Shown here piece by piece: positions 11,540 through 21,760 of a DNA stretch of 64,000 nucleotides (its first letter is position 1; the number at the start of each line of letters is the position of its first letter). The position numbers and the translations under genes are program-made. The notes beneath the pieces were generated by a model that worked only from the letters and a program-made list of their open reading frames with translations, had not been told where the DNA came from and did not search any database. The DNA comes from Gambelia wislizenii (Eukaryota > Chordata > Lepidosauria > Squamata > Crotaphytidae). The stretch covers positions 231,674,501 to 231,738,500 of the forward strand of contig JAUMIR010000004.1 in the NCBI GenBank assembly GCA_030847615.1, in the 5' to 3' direction.

Positions 11540-14500
11540 CTGATGGGGAGAAAAATAGAAATCGTTAGCAGCATATTATATATTTACTACTAAGAATTTT
11601 TTTTTTAAGTTTGTCAATATCACTTTACATCTTCACATATAATTTTCATAGAGGTGGTGGCCTTGAGAAATATTTTGATTGTAGAAATGGCACAGGATCA
11701 AAGACTGTAACTTTCATACGATATTCTGTTTTCTTTCTAAACATATACTAAATAATTTTCCCCTGCACACACACATCTTTGCTATCTCCTGAACTTAATG
11801 ACCTGATGCAGATATTCATAGTTCATGAAACTACAAGTAAGCATTGGGTCTGAGTGTTTTTCCCACTCGTCATGCATTGGCTTTGGGTGGGGTAAAGATC
11901 CTCTTTTATATTAAGACAGAATTCAGGTCATCACCAAAACTGGGCAATTCTGGCTTGATGTGAATTAACAAACTCTGAAAAATAAGTCAGGAAATAAGCA
12001 AGCCCAAGTGACCTTGCTCTTTAAGTTTAAGTTATGAATAAGAGTAAAGCCCATAAAATAAAATTTCCTATCACTGTTTTGACTGTGTTCTATTTGAAGA
12101 TACTCAAGACATTCAAATCCAAGCAGGCTCATTAAGGTACATAAATCAAATGAATGTTTAGTTAGTATGATATGACTGAGTCAACCATTTTGCCATAAAA
12201 GCAGCAGAAACTGAACAGATTGAAAAGTGGGTGTAGGAAGTCACTCCCCCTTAGCAACACTTTCCTAATGTGAGGTAACCAGAATAAACATATACGTGAC
12301 AAGAAGTAACATTTATTTAGTCTGCCCCATTTTACCACTTGAGATGAAGGAATTGTGAATAATCTTTTTTTTAAAGCATATGTTTAAGTTTCTTTTCCCA
12401 CAGTTCACTTGCCACTCACAGGAGATGCAAATACAGGCACACCTCAGTTAATGCTTCCGACAGTAAAAGCTCCTTTTTACAAAATCTTTCATTTTGCAAA
12501 ACAAACCCCCCTTTTCCTCCGTGTCCTCTGTCTAGCTGGAAGTGTTTTTTTTAAATAGCATCACCATTAGGAGAATGGTGAAAAAGTCTGGAGAAACAAA
12601 GGCTTTCAGTGTTGGGTTTCAGCAGCGTGTCTTCAGTAAACAATGCAGTTCAGCTTGAACTGGGGTTCTGTTCTAGCTGATCCTACTATAGCTATGTGTG
12701 CTTGCTTACAACAGGCAAGGTAAACAAGAGCTGCCTCCAGAACCTGAGAATGTGTGAACAGCAAAACAGAGAGAAAAGAGGACAGTAGATAAGCCTGCCT
12801 CGCCAGCTGCTGCCAGCTACCTAAGAAGCATAGATCTATAACTTTGGCCATCCAGACAGAAATCATAAGAAAAGTGGTGGCTGGTGAAAGAAAAGGTGAT
12901 CCTTGGATACATTAATGCAAAAAGCATTCAAGTGGTTTGTTTTGTTTACATATGCAACGCTTATCTGACCTGGTTGTTTCATTTCACATGTGTATACTAG
13001 GTTTGAAAAAAAAAAGTATGCTGAAACTCTTTTTTGTGGTGTAGAAACCTATCCCTATCCCTTCCATGTTATTTCTGCATCTGTTACCCAATTTTCTATT
13101 AAAAAAAGTAAGGCCTGGGAGCACAATGCCTTTATCAACTTAGGTACGTAAAGCCAACAATGACTTTAACAAAATAGTTACAAAAGGAAACCTCCAAGCA
13201 GTTTTACTTCAGCTCACCTCTTTGTCTCTCAGATTTGTATCTCCTCCAAAGATCACAGTAGTGGACTCAGGAAGCGCTGCCATTTTTGCCAGCACCAGTT
13301 TCAACTGGTTTAATCGTTCCGCACCATGGCCCTTTGTGCTCTCGAGATGAGAAGTCATAAGGCAGAGCTCATTGCCAGAGACAGTTGCCTGTTAAAAGAT
13401 CATACAAGTTACATTTCTTGCATGCAACTTGGGGCTACCACATTAAGTTGTTTAGTTTCCTTATTACACTAGTTAATTCTCCCCTATTCATCAAACTTGG
13501 CTCTGTAGTTTTGATCAGCCTAAAGGTAGGTCTTTTCCAAGACTGGGTGCTGGAGATAGGGCAGCCCTCCAGATGTTGAGCTATAATTCTCCTCAGCCAT
13601 AGCCAGCACAACCAATGGTGAGGAATCATGGAAACTGTAAAGCAAGAACATCTGTAGGATACATGTTCTTTACCTCTACCTTAGTTTCCTTACCTCTACA
13701 CCTTAGGTTGGAAACCTTCTGGATACAGAAGGTTGTGTTAATTTTGGCTTCCTCTGTACAAGACTTAACCCAGCAATTGGGCCAATTGAAAGGAGAGGAT
13801 TGGCAAAGGAAATGGAATAAATTAATAGAAATAATTAAAGAAGAGGAGGGATACAAAATTATAAAAGATACAATTAATACAATTCTTCACATCAAACGAA
13901 ATCGATTTTGAATAAATAACAACTTGTTCCCTAGGCGGGTCAGAGTGGGAGGGAGGGAAGGGTTACAGTATAAGGTACATCAATATATGGGTTATTGGGA
14001 TAATTAACTTGATATATGCTAGTACTAATGGTTTTATATTAATGTTTGGGTATATCATTTTTGTATGTGTATGTATATGTGTGTGCATGTGTGTATAGGT
14101 ATGTAAAAATAATGTTTCTTACGTATCCCCCCCAAAAAAATCAGTAAGAGTGTGTGTGTGTGTGTGTGCGTGTGTTAACTTAGCAAAATGCTGGTGCTTC
14201 AAATACAGCAAAAAGTTAAGAATACAAGCTATAATTAATCAATCTATCAATTAAACGAACACTTTAGTGAGTAAGTTGGTTGGAATACTACTTTAACACA
14301 AAATCTTTTTTAAAATATTAGGGGCTATGAGAAAAGGGTGCATTTTTTAAAAGCTATTTTAGTTCCAGGGTGTTAAATGATAACAAGGTTAAAAAAAAGG
14401 GCATTCTTTAAAGACAGGCTTTCCTTCTACCAGTGAATCGTAACTCATGCTTGAAATTTTTAAAAAAGTTTTCACAATTCTCCAGATCAGCTAAACTGAG

Positions 14501-17500
14501 TTTTGATAAAACACAAAGTTAACTGATTAACTCTTAAAAGCAGAAGAAAACATTACACACCTAAAAAGGGACAATTTTTTTAAATTCAGTTTTTCCCTCA
14601 TAGTGTATCAATTTAAACCACTTTTCCGAGGACTTTTAATGTTAGAACAAATAATTTTGCCCAGAAACTAAAAGTACAATTCACTCACATGTACTGCTAA
14701 CAAATTTCTCATCATGGAGGTTGTAGGAAATGGTATTATTTCATGTTTTATAATTCTTACTCTTGACTTTTTTAACATTATGGCAGTAAAATAGCCATCT
14801 GTATTACCTGGAGAGAGAGGGAGAGATACAGAGAAAAGAAGAGGTCAAGACTAATGACACATCATTCAAAAATACCCATAATAGAACGCAGTGGCTTCAA
14901 TTCTAGTCAGATCTCAGGCTATCATGCTTTTGTTTCCATTTTTCATTAAATGCAGGTCAGTGTTACACCTCAGCACTGAAATGTGGTCAGTCTTAATCTA
15001 TGGCCTAATGAAATGAACCAGCTTCATAAAATAATATTTGAACTTCGCTTGTTTTGGTAAACCCACAGTTAACACTAACCTCAGTTTGTCTAGGTTCAGA
15101 TATGTGCCTGAGGCACTCACATGCTGAGGTCCCAAAAATTAGCACTAAGTCTGAATGAGGCCAGCCTCTTCAGGATCCTGATCCAGCCAGCCAGCCAGAA
15201 GTTGGTGGATTACAGCTCCCAGAATCCCCAGCTAGCTACATATAGTAAAAAATGTAACTCTTTCAGGGTCTGTAGGCACCCCATCCTCTGCCAAACTATT
15301 CTCTACAGACTTTGCCCTCAAACTGTGCCAGTACACTGAACAAAATGACAAGAATAAAGAGCAGTGTTCTAATTACAATGGCTGCATTAAGCATATTTCA
15401 ATTATTATAACAACTTCAATTTACCTGGGATAATTGTGTAACTGACTGCTCTCTTCTGTAGATAGTTGAAAACAGGAGGAACAATCTCCTGTAAAAAAAC
15501 AACATCTGGGCTGTATCTAAATAAAAAGGTAAAAGTTATAATGGAATACAAGGCAACATACCATAACACTATGAAGCAAATTATCTATTGCAACTGATCC
15601 TGATCAGCGTGCAACTCTACTGTGATACTTCTAACTTGAATGACTATAACTTTGCTGTTTTTCAAAGTGGATGTCTTCTGCCCTCTTTTAAACCAACCAG
15701 TGTGATCATTCACACATACACGTTATCCGGTATCCAAATTCTTCATGACTCACACCAGAGCATCTGAACTGCACCATGGGTGCCCATACCATAGATGGAA
15801 GGAGTGCAAAGTACTGGGACCCCCCCCCCCCCGGCCACATACTAACTCATAAAAGCCCTGGAACCATCCAGATGGCAACATTATTTTTCATGCTGCCCAA
15901 CCACTAAAAGGCCTTTTTTTTTTGGGTGCTGTGCCCAAGCAACCTGCCATCCCTATCCAGGCACAGGTGAAACAATGGAAAGCAGGTATACAGGACTTGT
16001 AGAAAGAGAATCAGCTTCCACTGTAAGTTCTTTCCTCTATCTCCTAATCCCCTCTAGTGGGTTCTTCTCTAATTTAACTTTACTTCTTCTGCTGTCCTGT
16101 GAAATAAAACACTCTTTCAACCTACAAATTACAGCATGACGATTCCACTTTAACAGTCATGGCTACATTCTATAGAATTCCGGATTTTGTAGTTTGAGGA
16201 GGCTCCAGACCTTCTGACTGACAATTCTAAATGCGTCTCCATAACTGCAAATCCCAGGATTCCGTAAGATGGAGTTGTGACAGTTAAAGTGAAATATAGC
16301 ACTATAATTCTGTAGTATGAAAGGGACCTTGGGAGGGAAGAAGCAGGGAAAGGTGAGATGAAACCATTGAGGAGATGTTGATAACCACTGTTTCCAGGAG
16401 ATAAGGAAAGAAGGTTGAAATATAGTTTAGTGTGAGATGTTTTCACTTCTTTTCAGAGAAGAGGGGAATGTTAGACAGGTTTTTGGGAAAGAAAATGCTC
16501 ATAGTGCAACAGGTGGCAGACAATCTACAAAGCCCTTAAGAGAAAAGGGGAAGAGTGTTATAGGCCCATGGAGTCTGTGGGGCATGGGGAGGAACACGTT
16601 GAATCCCCTGCTCTAGTGCTTCACTCAGATCTATTAATTCTGGAAGATATTGAAAAGAAAGGGGTTAACTTATGCCTGGGGTGGCAGACACAGAGGCTAT
16701 GCAGTGATCCTTGCTCTAAGAAAAAGCTGCATAATTTTTTGCCAAATCCATATTAGTGTAAAACTATTAAAAAGATCATCCAAAAGACTAAAAGTCTGTA
16801 ACTAAATTCTGGTGCATACTCAAATTGTATTGGGACAAACACACCCTTGCAAAAGTATTTTGCACAAGGGCCTTCAACCAACTATGCTTCCCACTGAACT
16901 GCAAAATAGTGCATTTGACAGAAGATGATACAAATGCTCTGGTAAGAATTCTCTCCCAAACACAAATTATCACTTGTTGCTACAGTACTTACATGGTATC
17001 CATGGTTGCTTTTGGATGTAATGATAGAACCACTGTTTATCAGAAAGAGAACAAGCCACAGCAAGTCTTGGACTTGCACACTTTCTCCTCACACTCCAGC
17101 CCACTTGTAAGGATTGGGAGCTTTAATTTCCTTTCTTCATTAACCACAGTTTAGCATTACATCTAAACCCTAAATGTAAGCAGTTAATTTAACTGTGATT
17201 ACCATCCCAGCCCCAAATAACCCAGATGACATATTTCAAACAAACCACTGATAAGATTAATGGTTTGGACCACAACTTCCATAATCCACCACCCTAGTCG
17301 TGCTGCATGAGGCTAAAAGGAGTGAACCCAAAACATATGGAGGGAGTCAATTTGAGGAAGGCTGAAGCATGGTTTATCAGGTTCAGAGAAAACAAGAAGT
17401 TGTGGTTAATCAAAAACAAGTGAAACCCTCCAAACTCCTCCTTGCAAAGATATCAGGAGGAGAGGGATGGTTTGCACGAACCTAAGGTGTGATAGGATTC

Positions 17501-20500
17501 ATTCCCATCACAGATAGGTCAGGTCTTATTTGTGATGGATGAAAGGCAGCCACTGTATTTCCACAGTCTGAATGCAGGTGCTGACTGCATTGTGTAGAAT
17601 TTATAACAGCTGTTCTGCTCAAACACAAAATAAAGGCATAATTTGGAAATACTCCAAACCATCTACAAATATTTGATCAATGCTGGAACCTGATCTTATC
17701 TCCTATTTTTCACTTGGTCAAGTGTTGTTTATTTGAAAAACAAAAATAGCCACACTTCTTTCAAGGAGGCTTAACATGTCTCAGTAAGTGTTCACATGAT
17801 GGCTGCTATGAATACTTACAAAGCGATGTAAGAGCAGACTCCTCGTGCTCTTTCTGGAAGATTTTTCAAATCCAAGCCATCTATGTTCCAGGTGATTAAA
17901 GAGATCGTGCTATCATCTTCTTGTGGCTTGAGACCTGCCTTTTCTACAGCAGCAGTTACACTACTGCCTGCTGAATCATCAGTAAGATCAACACTAGAAA
18001 CACAGATACATGTTAGACTGACTGCCCTGAAGATTTTTTTTCTCCAAAGAAATACATATTTATATTATAACAAAATGATATTTAGGAGGATGCATAACTG
18101 TGAAGCTTGTTTTGTCTGTGTTCACTTTGGCCCTGACACAGTGGGACCTATATATGAAGGTCAAAAGCAATTCTAGCCAAAGCTTGGAAAGGCCATTCTG
18201 GATGGGGAGTTCTGGGGTGGAGGTTGTAGTTCCCAAAAATAAAATTTCTAAGCTCTGTTTCAAGATGTGTTAAATGCCAGCAGCATCACCATCTGGAGCA
18301 GCCCCAGCTTAACCACTTATCAGAGACCTAGCAGGACCTACTGCTAAGGCATGGGCTCCCACTTCCACCCAGCCACACCACAGCAGCCAGATAACCACCA
18401 TTAAAATTCCCCCACAACATCCTAATGCAGAATATGTTTGTGGCACTGTGGGAAATTTAAAATTCCCACAGTGCTTTGGTGTGACACTGACAGACATGAA
18501 CTTGGAATACGCAAAGCACCTACTGGAGCAACAGCAATACCACTAAATGGAAAAGGAAACCTAACATCCTCCACAGATTTGGGGATATAGCTCCCATAAT
18601 CCTTAGCTATCATCTGTGCTAAGTTCAAAATAGATGGCAGCATCTCGTTGCCTACTTCTGGCCCAAGATCTTCAGGGCTTCTGCTGGAAGAGTAGGCCAA
18701 AGGCTTCCTCAAGCCTGAAGCATAGCTTGGTCTAGTGCGTGGATAGGGAAAGTATGGTCTGTGAATCACATGCAGTTCCCAAATCCCACTGTTGCGGCCC
18801 CTGAAGCCTCCTCCAATTAAAAGAAATGTACAATGTTTGCTTGAAAACCACATACAAACATCCAAAACTTTGCCCAAATGCAGGTATTTGCTCTACCACA
18901 CTTTCCAAATCTCCTCTATTCCGTCCAAAACTTTCTTTGGCTACTTATGAGGCCAAAATGGCAAATGGAAGTGACATGTTAGTTTTGGTGAACCTGGATG
19001 TTTGGATGGAGCCCTCAGGGTTAAACATCAGCCTCTACCCCCCCCTCTTCTGTAGAGTTCACCACCACAATCTAGTGGTTCTCAACCTTTAGTCCTCCAG
19101 ATGTTTTTGGACTTCAGTACCCAGAAGGCCCAGCCAGCATGACCCGTACAAAACATACAGAACTGTGAACTGCTGGTCCACAGATTTGTGTCTGCGTAGT
19201 CCATCATTGCTGCTGTGGACAACCCCAGGCAAGTGAGCACAAGAGTTATGCACAAACACAAGTTGTGAATCAAGGTGGGGGAGAGGAAGAGCAGGCAAGT
19301 TACCATCTTCAAAAAAGACTGCTCCAATTCAACAGTGTTGTTATGAACACTACTAAGTGCATGGAAGTATGCTTCTGGTACACAGTCTGACACTTAAAGC
19401 TTTCAAGTTTCATTGATTTTCTCCTCCATCATCATAACTAGAAATAATGATTGTGAAAATGCAAACCTGGACACTACAGTTTGATACAAAGAGAATAAAC
19501 TGCAGGAAGACTTATACTCCTTTTTTCCAGCCAGGAAGTCTCCTGTTTTGGTTTCTACGTGGTAACAAAGAAAGGGTATGTAGAAAGGAGCCAGCTTAAG
19601 CCACATCAGTTAAGAACTCTTCCCACTGACCAAGAACAGGCAATTTAAAAAAAAGGCACCAATACTTTGAAACAGTCATTCTTACCACAACGAAGATGAG
19701 GCTACACATGCTGTACTGAGACAGACATGGGAAATGCGTGGCCCTCCAGATGATGATGAACTGCAACTGTCCCAGCACAGGCAATGGTGAGGAATGCTGG
19801 AGGTCGCAATCCACTATCAGCTGGTTAGGCACATAATTCACATCCCTCCACTAAGAGCAAGTGTGAACAAAACATGTTCTTCCAGGTGTTTTTGGACTGC
19901 ACCTCTGGTCATCCCTAGCCAACATTATAGTCAGTGATGAAGGCTAGTGGGAGGTGCAGTCCAAAAACATTTGAAGGGCCGTAGTTTCCTTATCCCTATC
20001 TAGAGCACTGGCTCTTAACATCTGATCTTCCAGTTGTTTAGGATTTCAACTCCCATAATCCTTTAGCACTGGCTATATTGGGTGGGACTTAAGGCAGTTG
20101 AAACTCAGAACACCTAGAAGCCAAGAAACTAAGAACCACAAAGTTAGAGCAAAAGACAGAGCTAGGAATACTTTCTACTTGAACAACTGGCCACAACCCT
20201 CTGTTGCAGCACCAAGCCTCATACAATATGTTTTTTTAAACTGAGCATTATAATCATTATTATTTACCACACTCATCTTCAGAAGTACTTTTCTTTCAGG
20301 CAGCAGGTCGAAACATTGTTATGCCACCAGGCCTTTGCTGACAAGTGAAGATTGGACGGCTGGTGTCCCTGTTTAAGATTTATTTAAATTTTATAGAGTT
20401 GCTTTCTTATTTATGTGGAATTTTAATTATATTTCTCTTTTTGACTTCTCATTTATTGTACTGTGTTTTTAGCTAGTGTTGTTTTTAACTGTTGTGAGCC

Positions 20501-21242
20501 GCCTTGAGTCCCGCCATAGGGAGAGAGGCGGGATATAAATAAAATAAAATAAAATAAAAATGAGTGAAGGCCAAGTCTTTTTATACTAGTAACTTACAAG
20601 GTCTCCGTTGCAGGAGGAGGAGGCTGGGGCAAAGTGTCCATAGCCCGCTCATCAAGGGGTGGCTCAAAATAAGAATTCAGAGCTCTCTGGAAAACAAAAG
20701 CCAAATAGCCGGGTTGTGACTGGGCCGCTTTGAAAACACCGTGAACTGGAATACAGTTGTCCCTCCGTATCCACGGATTTGGTATCCACGGATTTAAGTA
20801 TTCACGGTTTGAAAATATTCTTAAAAAAATAATAATCCAAAAGGCAAACCTTGATTTTACCATCTTATATAAGGGACACTATTTTGCTATGCCATTGCAT
20901 ATAATGGGACTTGAGTATTCACGGGTTTTGGTATCCACGGGGAGCCCTGGAACCAAACCCCAGCAAATATGAAGGGACAACTGATACATTATCCAAAATG
21001 AAAGGGGAAAAGAGGCCCCCCGAGAGCCATACCTGCATGTCCCAGTCATTCTCGGCCAAGTAGCACTGAGCCACAGCTACCCCTGTCCCGCTAATGGAGG
21101 CAAATTCCGAGCAAAGGAGCTTCCGGGACTCCTCCAACTTTTCCCGCCGCTTCTCTTCCTCAGAGCTCCGCAGCTGCTCCGGCTCCCTTTCCTCGGGGGC
21201 CGCTTGCTCTACCCCTTGGGCCATACTGCCCACCACTGCCAT
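11258..21242 (-). CDS. TDP2: Tyrosyl-DNA phosphodiesterase 2, whole coding span in seven exons
   Basis: TDP2 is a Mg-dependent EEP-family phosphodiesterase that removes topoisomerase II peptides from 5' DNA ends in the nucleus. Coding exons, in transcript order, are 21242-21033, 20686-20598, 17993-17820, 15516-15425, 14807-14689, 13388-13218 and 11539-11258. All junctions are GT-AG and the frame stays open, giving 1137 nt and 378 aa (human is 362 aa). A UBA-like N-terminus (LLCSEFAS to NSYFEPP, about residues 42-81) precedes the catalytic domain. Catalytic motifs are TWNIDGL (N136), LQEI (E168), GDTNLRD (D278, N280) and SDHWGL (H367), matching human N120, E152, D262 and H351. I chose the ATG at 21242. 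An in-frame ATG at 21314 would add 24 residues with no human counterpart. The gene is head-to-head with ACOT13. Identification is by recalled similarity and synteny. Confidence 0.96.
12434..13150. mobile_element. Tigger-like element in TDP2 intron 6
   Basis: Starts after TA with CAGGCACACCTCAGTTAATG and ends near ATCAACTTAGGTACGTA. The internal sequence (TGATCCTACT, GAGCAAAACAGAGAG-type, CTGACCTGGTTGTTT) is shared with 58270-58835. No transposase frame is present. Confidence 0.65.
13218..13388 (-). CDS. TDP2: TDP2 coding exon 6
   Basis: Encodes 57 residues, including GNELCLMTSHLEST and the catalytic GDTNLRD motif (Asp278, Asn280). The acceptor is TTAACAG and the donor GTGAGC. Both ends are in phase 0. 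Confidence 0.96.
13389..14688. other. TDP2: TDP2 intron 5
   Basis: AT-rich intron with a TG microsatellite at about 14152-14173 and a partial MITE-like stretch near 13560-13630. A 13615-13911 open frame resembles no known domain. Confidence 0.6.
14689..14807 (-). CDS. TDP2: TDP2 coding exon 5
   Basis: Encodes GNTDGYFTAIMLKKSRVRII and on to SMMRNLLAVH, a well conserved beta-sheet core segment. The acceptor is TCTCTCCAG and the donor GTGAGT. The exon ends in phase 0. Confidence 0.95.
14808..15424. other. TDP2: TDP2 intron 4
   Basis: Contains a GA-rich tract at the acceptor and a short MITE-like motif ACAGCTCCCAGAATCC near 15211. No gene. Confidence 0.6.
15425..15516 (-). CDS. TDP2: TDP2 coding exon 4
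   Basis: Encodes LYSPDVVFLQEIVPPVFNYL and on to SYTIIP. Glu168 in LQEI is the metal-binding glutamate. The acceptor is TTATTTAG and the donor GTAAAT. The last base is the first base of a split Gly codon. Confidence 0.95.
15517..17819. other. TDP2: TDP2 intron 3
   Basis: Holds a palindromic MITE at 16142-16295 and a C run at 15821-15832. Otherwise unassigned. Confidence 0.6.
16142..16295. mobile_element. Palindromic MITE (ATTCCACTTTAAC family)
   Basis: Begins ATTCCACTTTAACAGTCATG and ends TGACAGTTAAAGTGAAAT. The arms also pair around AATCCCAGGATTCC. Same family as 50145-50300 and 63506-63651. Confidence 0.75.
17820..17993 (-). CDS. TDP2: TDP2 coding exon 3
   Basis: Begins FVDLTDDS after a TTTCTAG acceptor, covers an acidic linker, then enters the catalytic domain with SLITWNIDGLDL and RARGVCSYIA. 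It carries the metal-site Asn136. The donor is GTAAGTATT. Confidence 0.95.
17994..20597. other. TDP2: TDP2 intron 2 with MITEs and an L2-like tail
   Basis: Contains several short hAT-like hairpin MITE pieces (about 19075-19175, 19735-19810 and 19875-19985, all with CCAGATG- or GTGTTTTTGGACT-type arms). An L2-like 3' end lies at about 20300-20560: GTGAGCCGCCTTGAGTCCCG, then GGCGGGATATAAATAAAATA. Confidence 0.6.
20598..20686 (-). CDS. TDP2: TDP2 coding exon 2
   Basis: Encodes RALNSYFEPPLDERAMDTL and a short proline run, and completes the UBA-like domain. The acceptor is TTTTCCAG and the donor GTAAGT. The last codon is split after two bases (TT). Confidence 0.94.
20754..20983 (+). mobile_element. 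Tigger-like MITE in TDP2 intron 1
   Basis: Starts CAGTTGTCCCTCCGTATCCA after TA and ends ATGAAGGGACAACTG. It contains CCATCTTATATAAGGGACAC. It lies about 50 bp from exon 1 and about 70 bp from exon 2, filling most of the 346-bp intron. Confidence 0.85.
21033..21242 (-). CDS. TDP2: TDP2 coding exon 1
   Basis: Encodes residues 1-70, an acidic and charged leader followed by the UBA-like start (KLLCSEFAS, AENDWDMQ). The donor GTATGG follows at 21032-21031 and downwards, and the exon ends in phase 0. It lies inside the GC-rich shared promoter region. Other possible starts are 21314 and 21224. Confidence 0.93.
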
Positions 21243-21676
21243 CTCTGCGAGAGCCTCCGCGATCCTCCCCGACCCGCCGAGAATTCCAGGACCCGAGAAG
21301 AAGCCACGCCCCATCGGCGTTCCAATGCCGCGCGTGCGCAGCGGTCCCTCTCGCTCTCCTCGGCCTGGCGGAGCCCTGAGCTGAGGAAAAAGCGAGGGGC
21401 GAGTCAGGGCGCGGTGGGCGTGGCTTCAGGGAAGGGGGGGCGAACGTTCGACGAGTGGAACGCGGAGTAGCGAGTTTTGGAACGTCGCGGGAGGAAAAGG
21501 AACGCGGCGAACGTTCGCTGACCGCCACGCCTGTCCTTCGCGGTCGAGAGCCGGCGGGTGCGGGAGGCTGTTCTGCTGCTGCTGCTACTCCGTGCCTCCC
21601 TTGGCTTGGCGTGGCTGGGAGTCTGGTCGGCTAGAGCCTCGCTTCAAGCGGAGTCCCCGCCGGTTTCTGAACACCC
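21243..21676. promoter_or_regulatory. Bidirectional TDP2/ACOT13 promoter
   Basis: This is the 434-bp interval between the divergent start codons. It is GC-rich and CpG-dense. It contains a CCAAT at 21322-21326, an NRF1-like CGCGTGCGCA at 21331-21340, and two copies of the palindrome CGAACGTTCG at 21441-21450 and 21508-21517. There is no TATA box. Both transcripts probably start here; exact start sites cannot be read. Confidence 0.75.
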
Positions 21677-21760
21677 ATGAGTCGCCTGACCCTCAGTTCC
21701 CTTCGCGAGGTGATGAAAGCCCTTTCCGAGTCGCCCGGCTTTGATCGGGTGGTAAATAAG
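21677..21760 (+). CDS. ACOT13: ACOT13 coding exon 1
   Basis: Encodes 28 residues, [20 protein letters not shown] and on to VVNK. The donor GTAACG follows at 21761. The ATG is the one that matches the human N-terminus in position. Confidence 0.93.

Noticed and set aside
13615..13911. Open frame with QLGQLKGEDWQRKW in a TDP2 intron
   Set aside because: No splice signals place it in a transcript, and it belongs to AT-rich intronic sequence; at most a transposon fragment.
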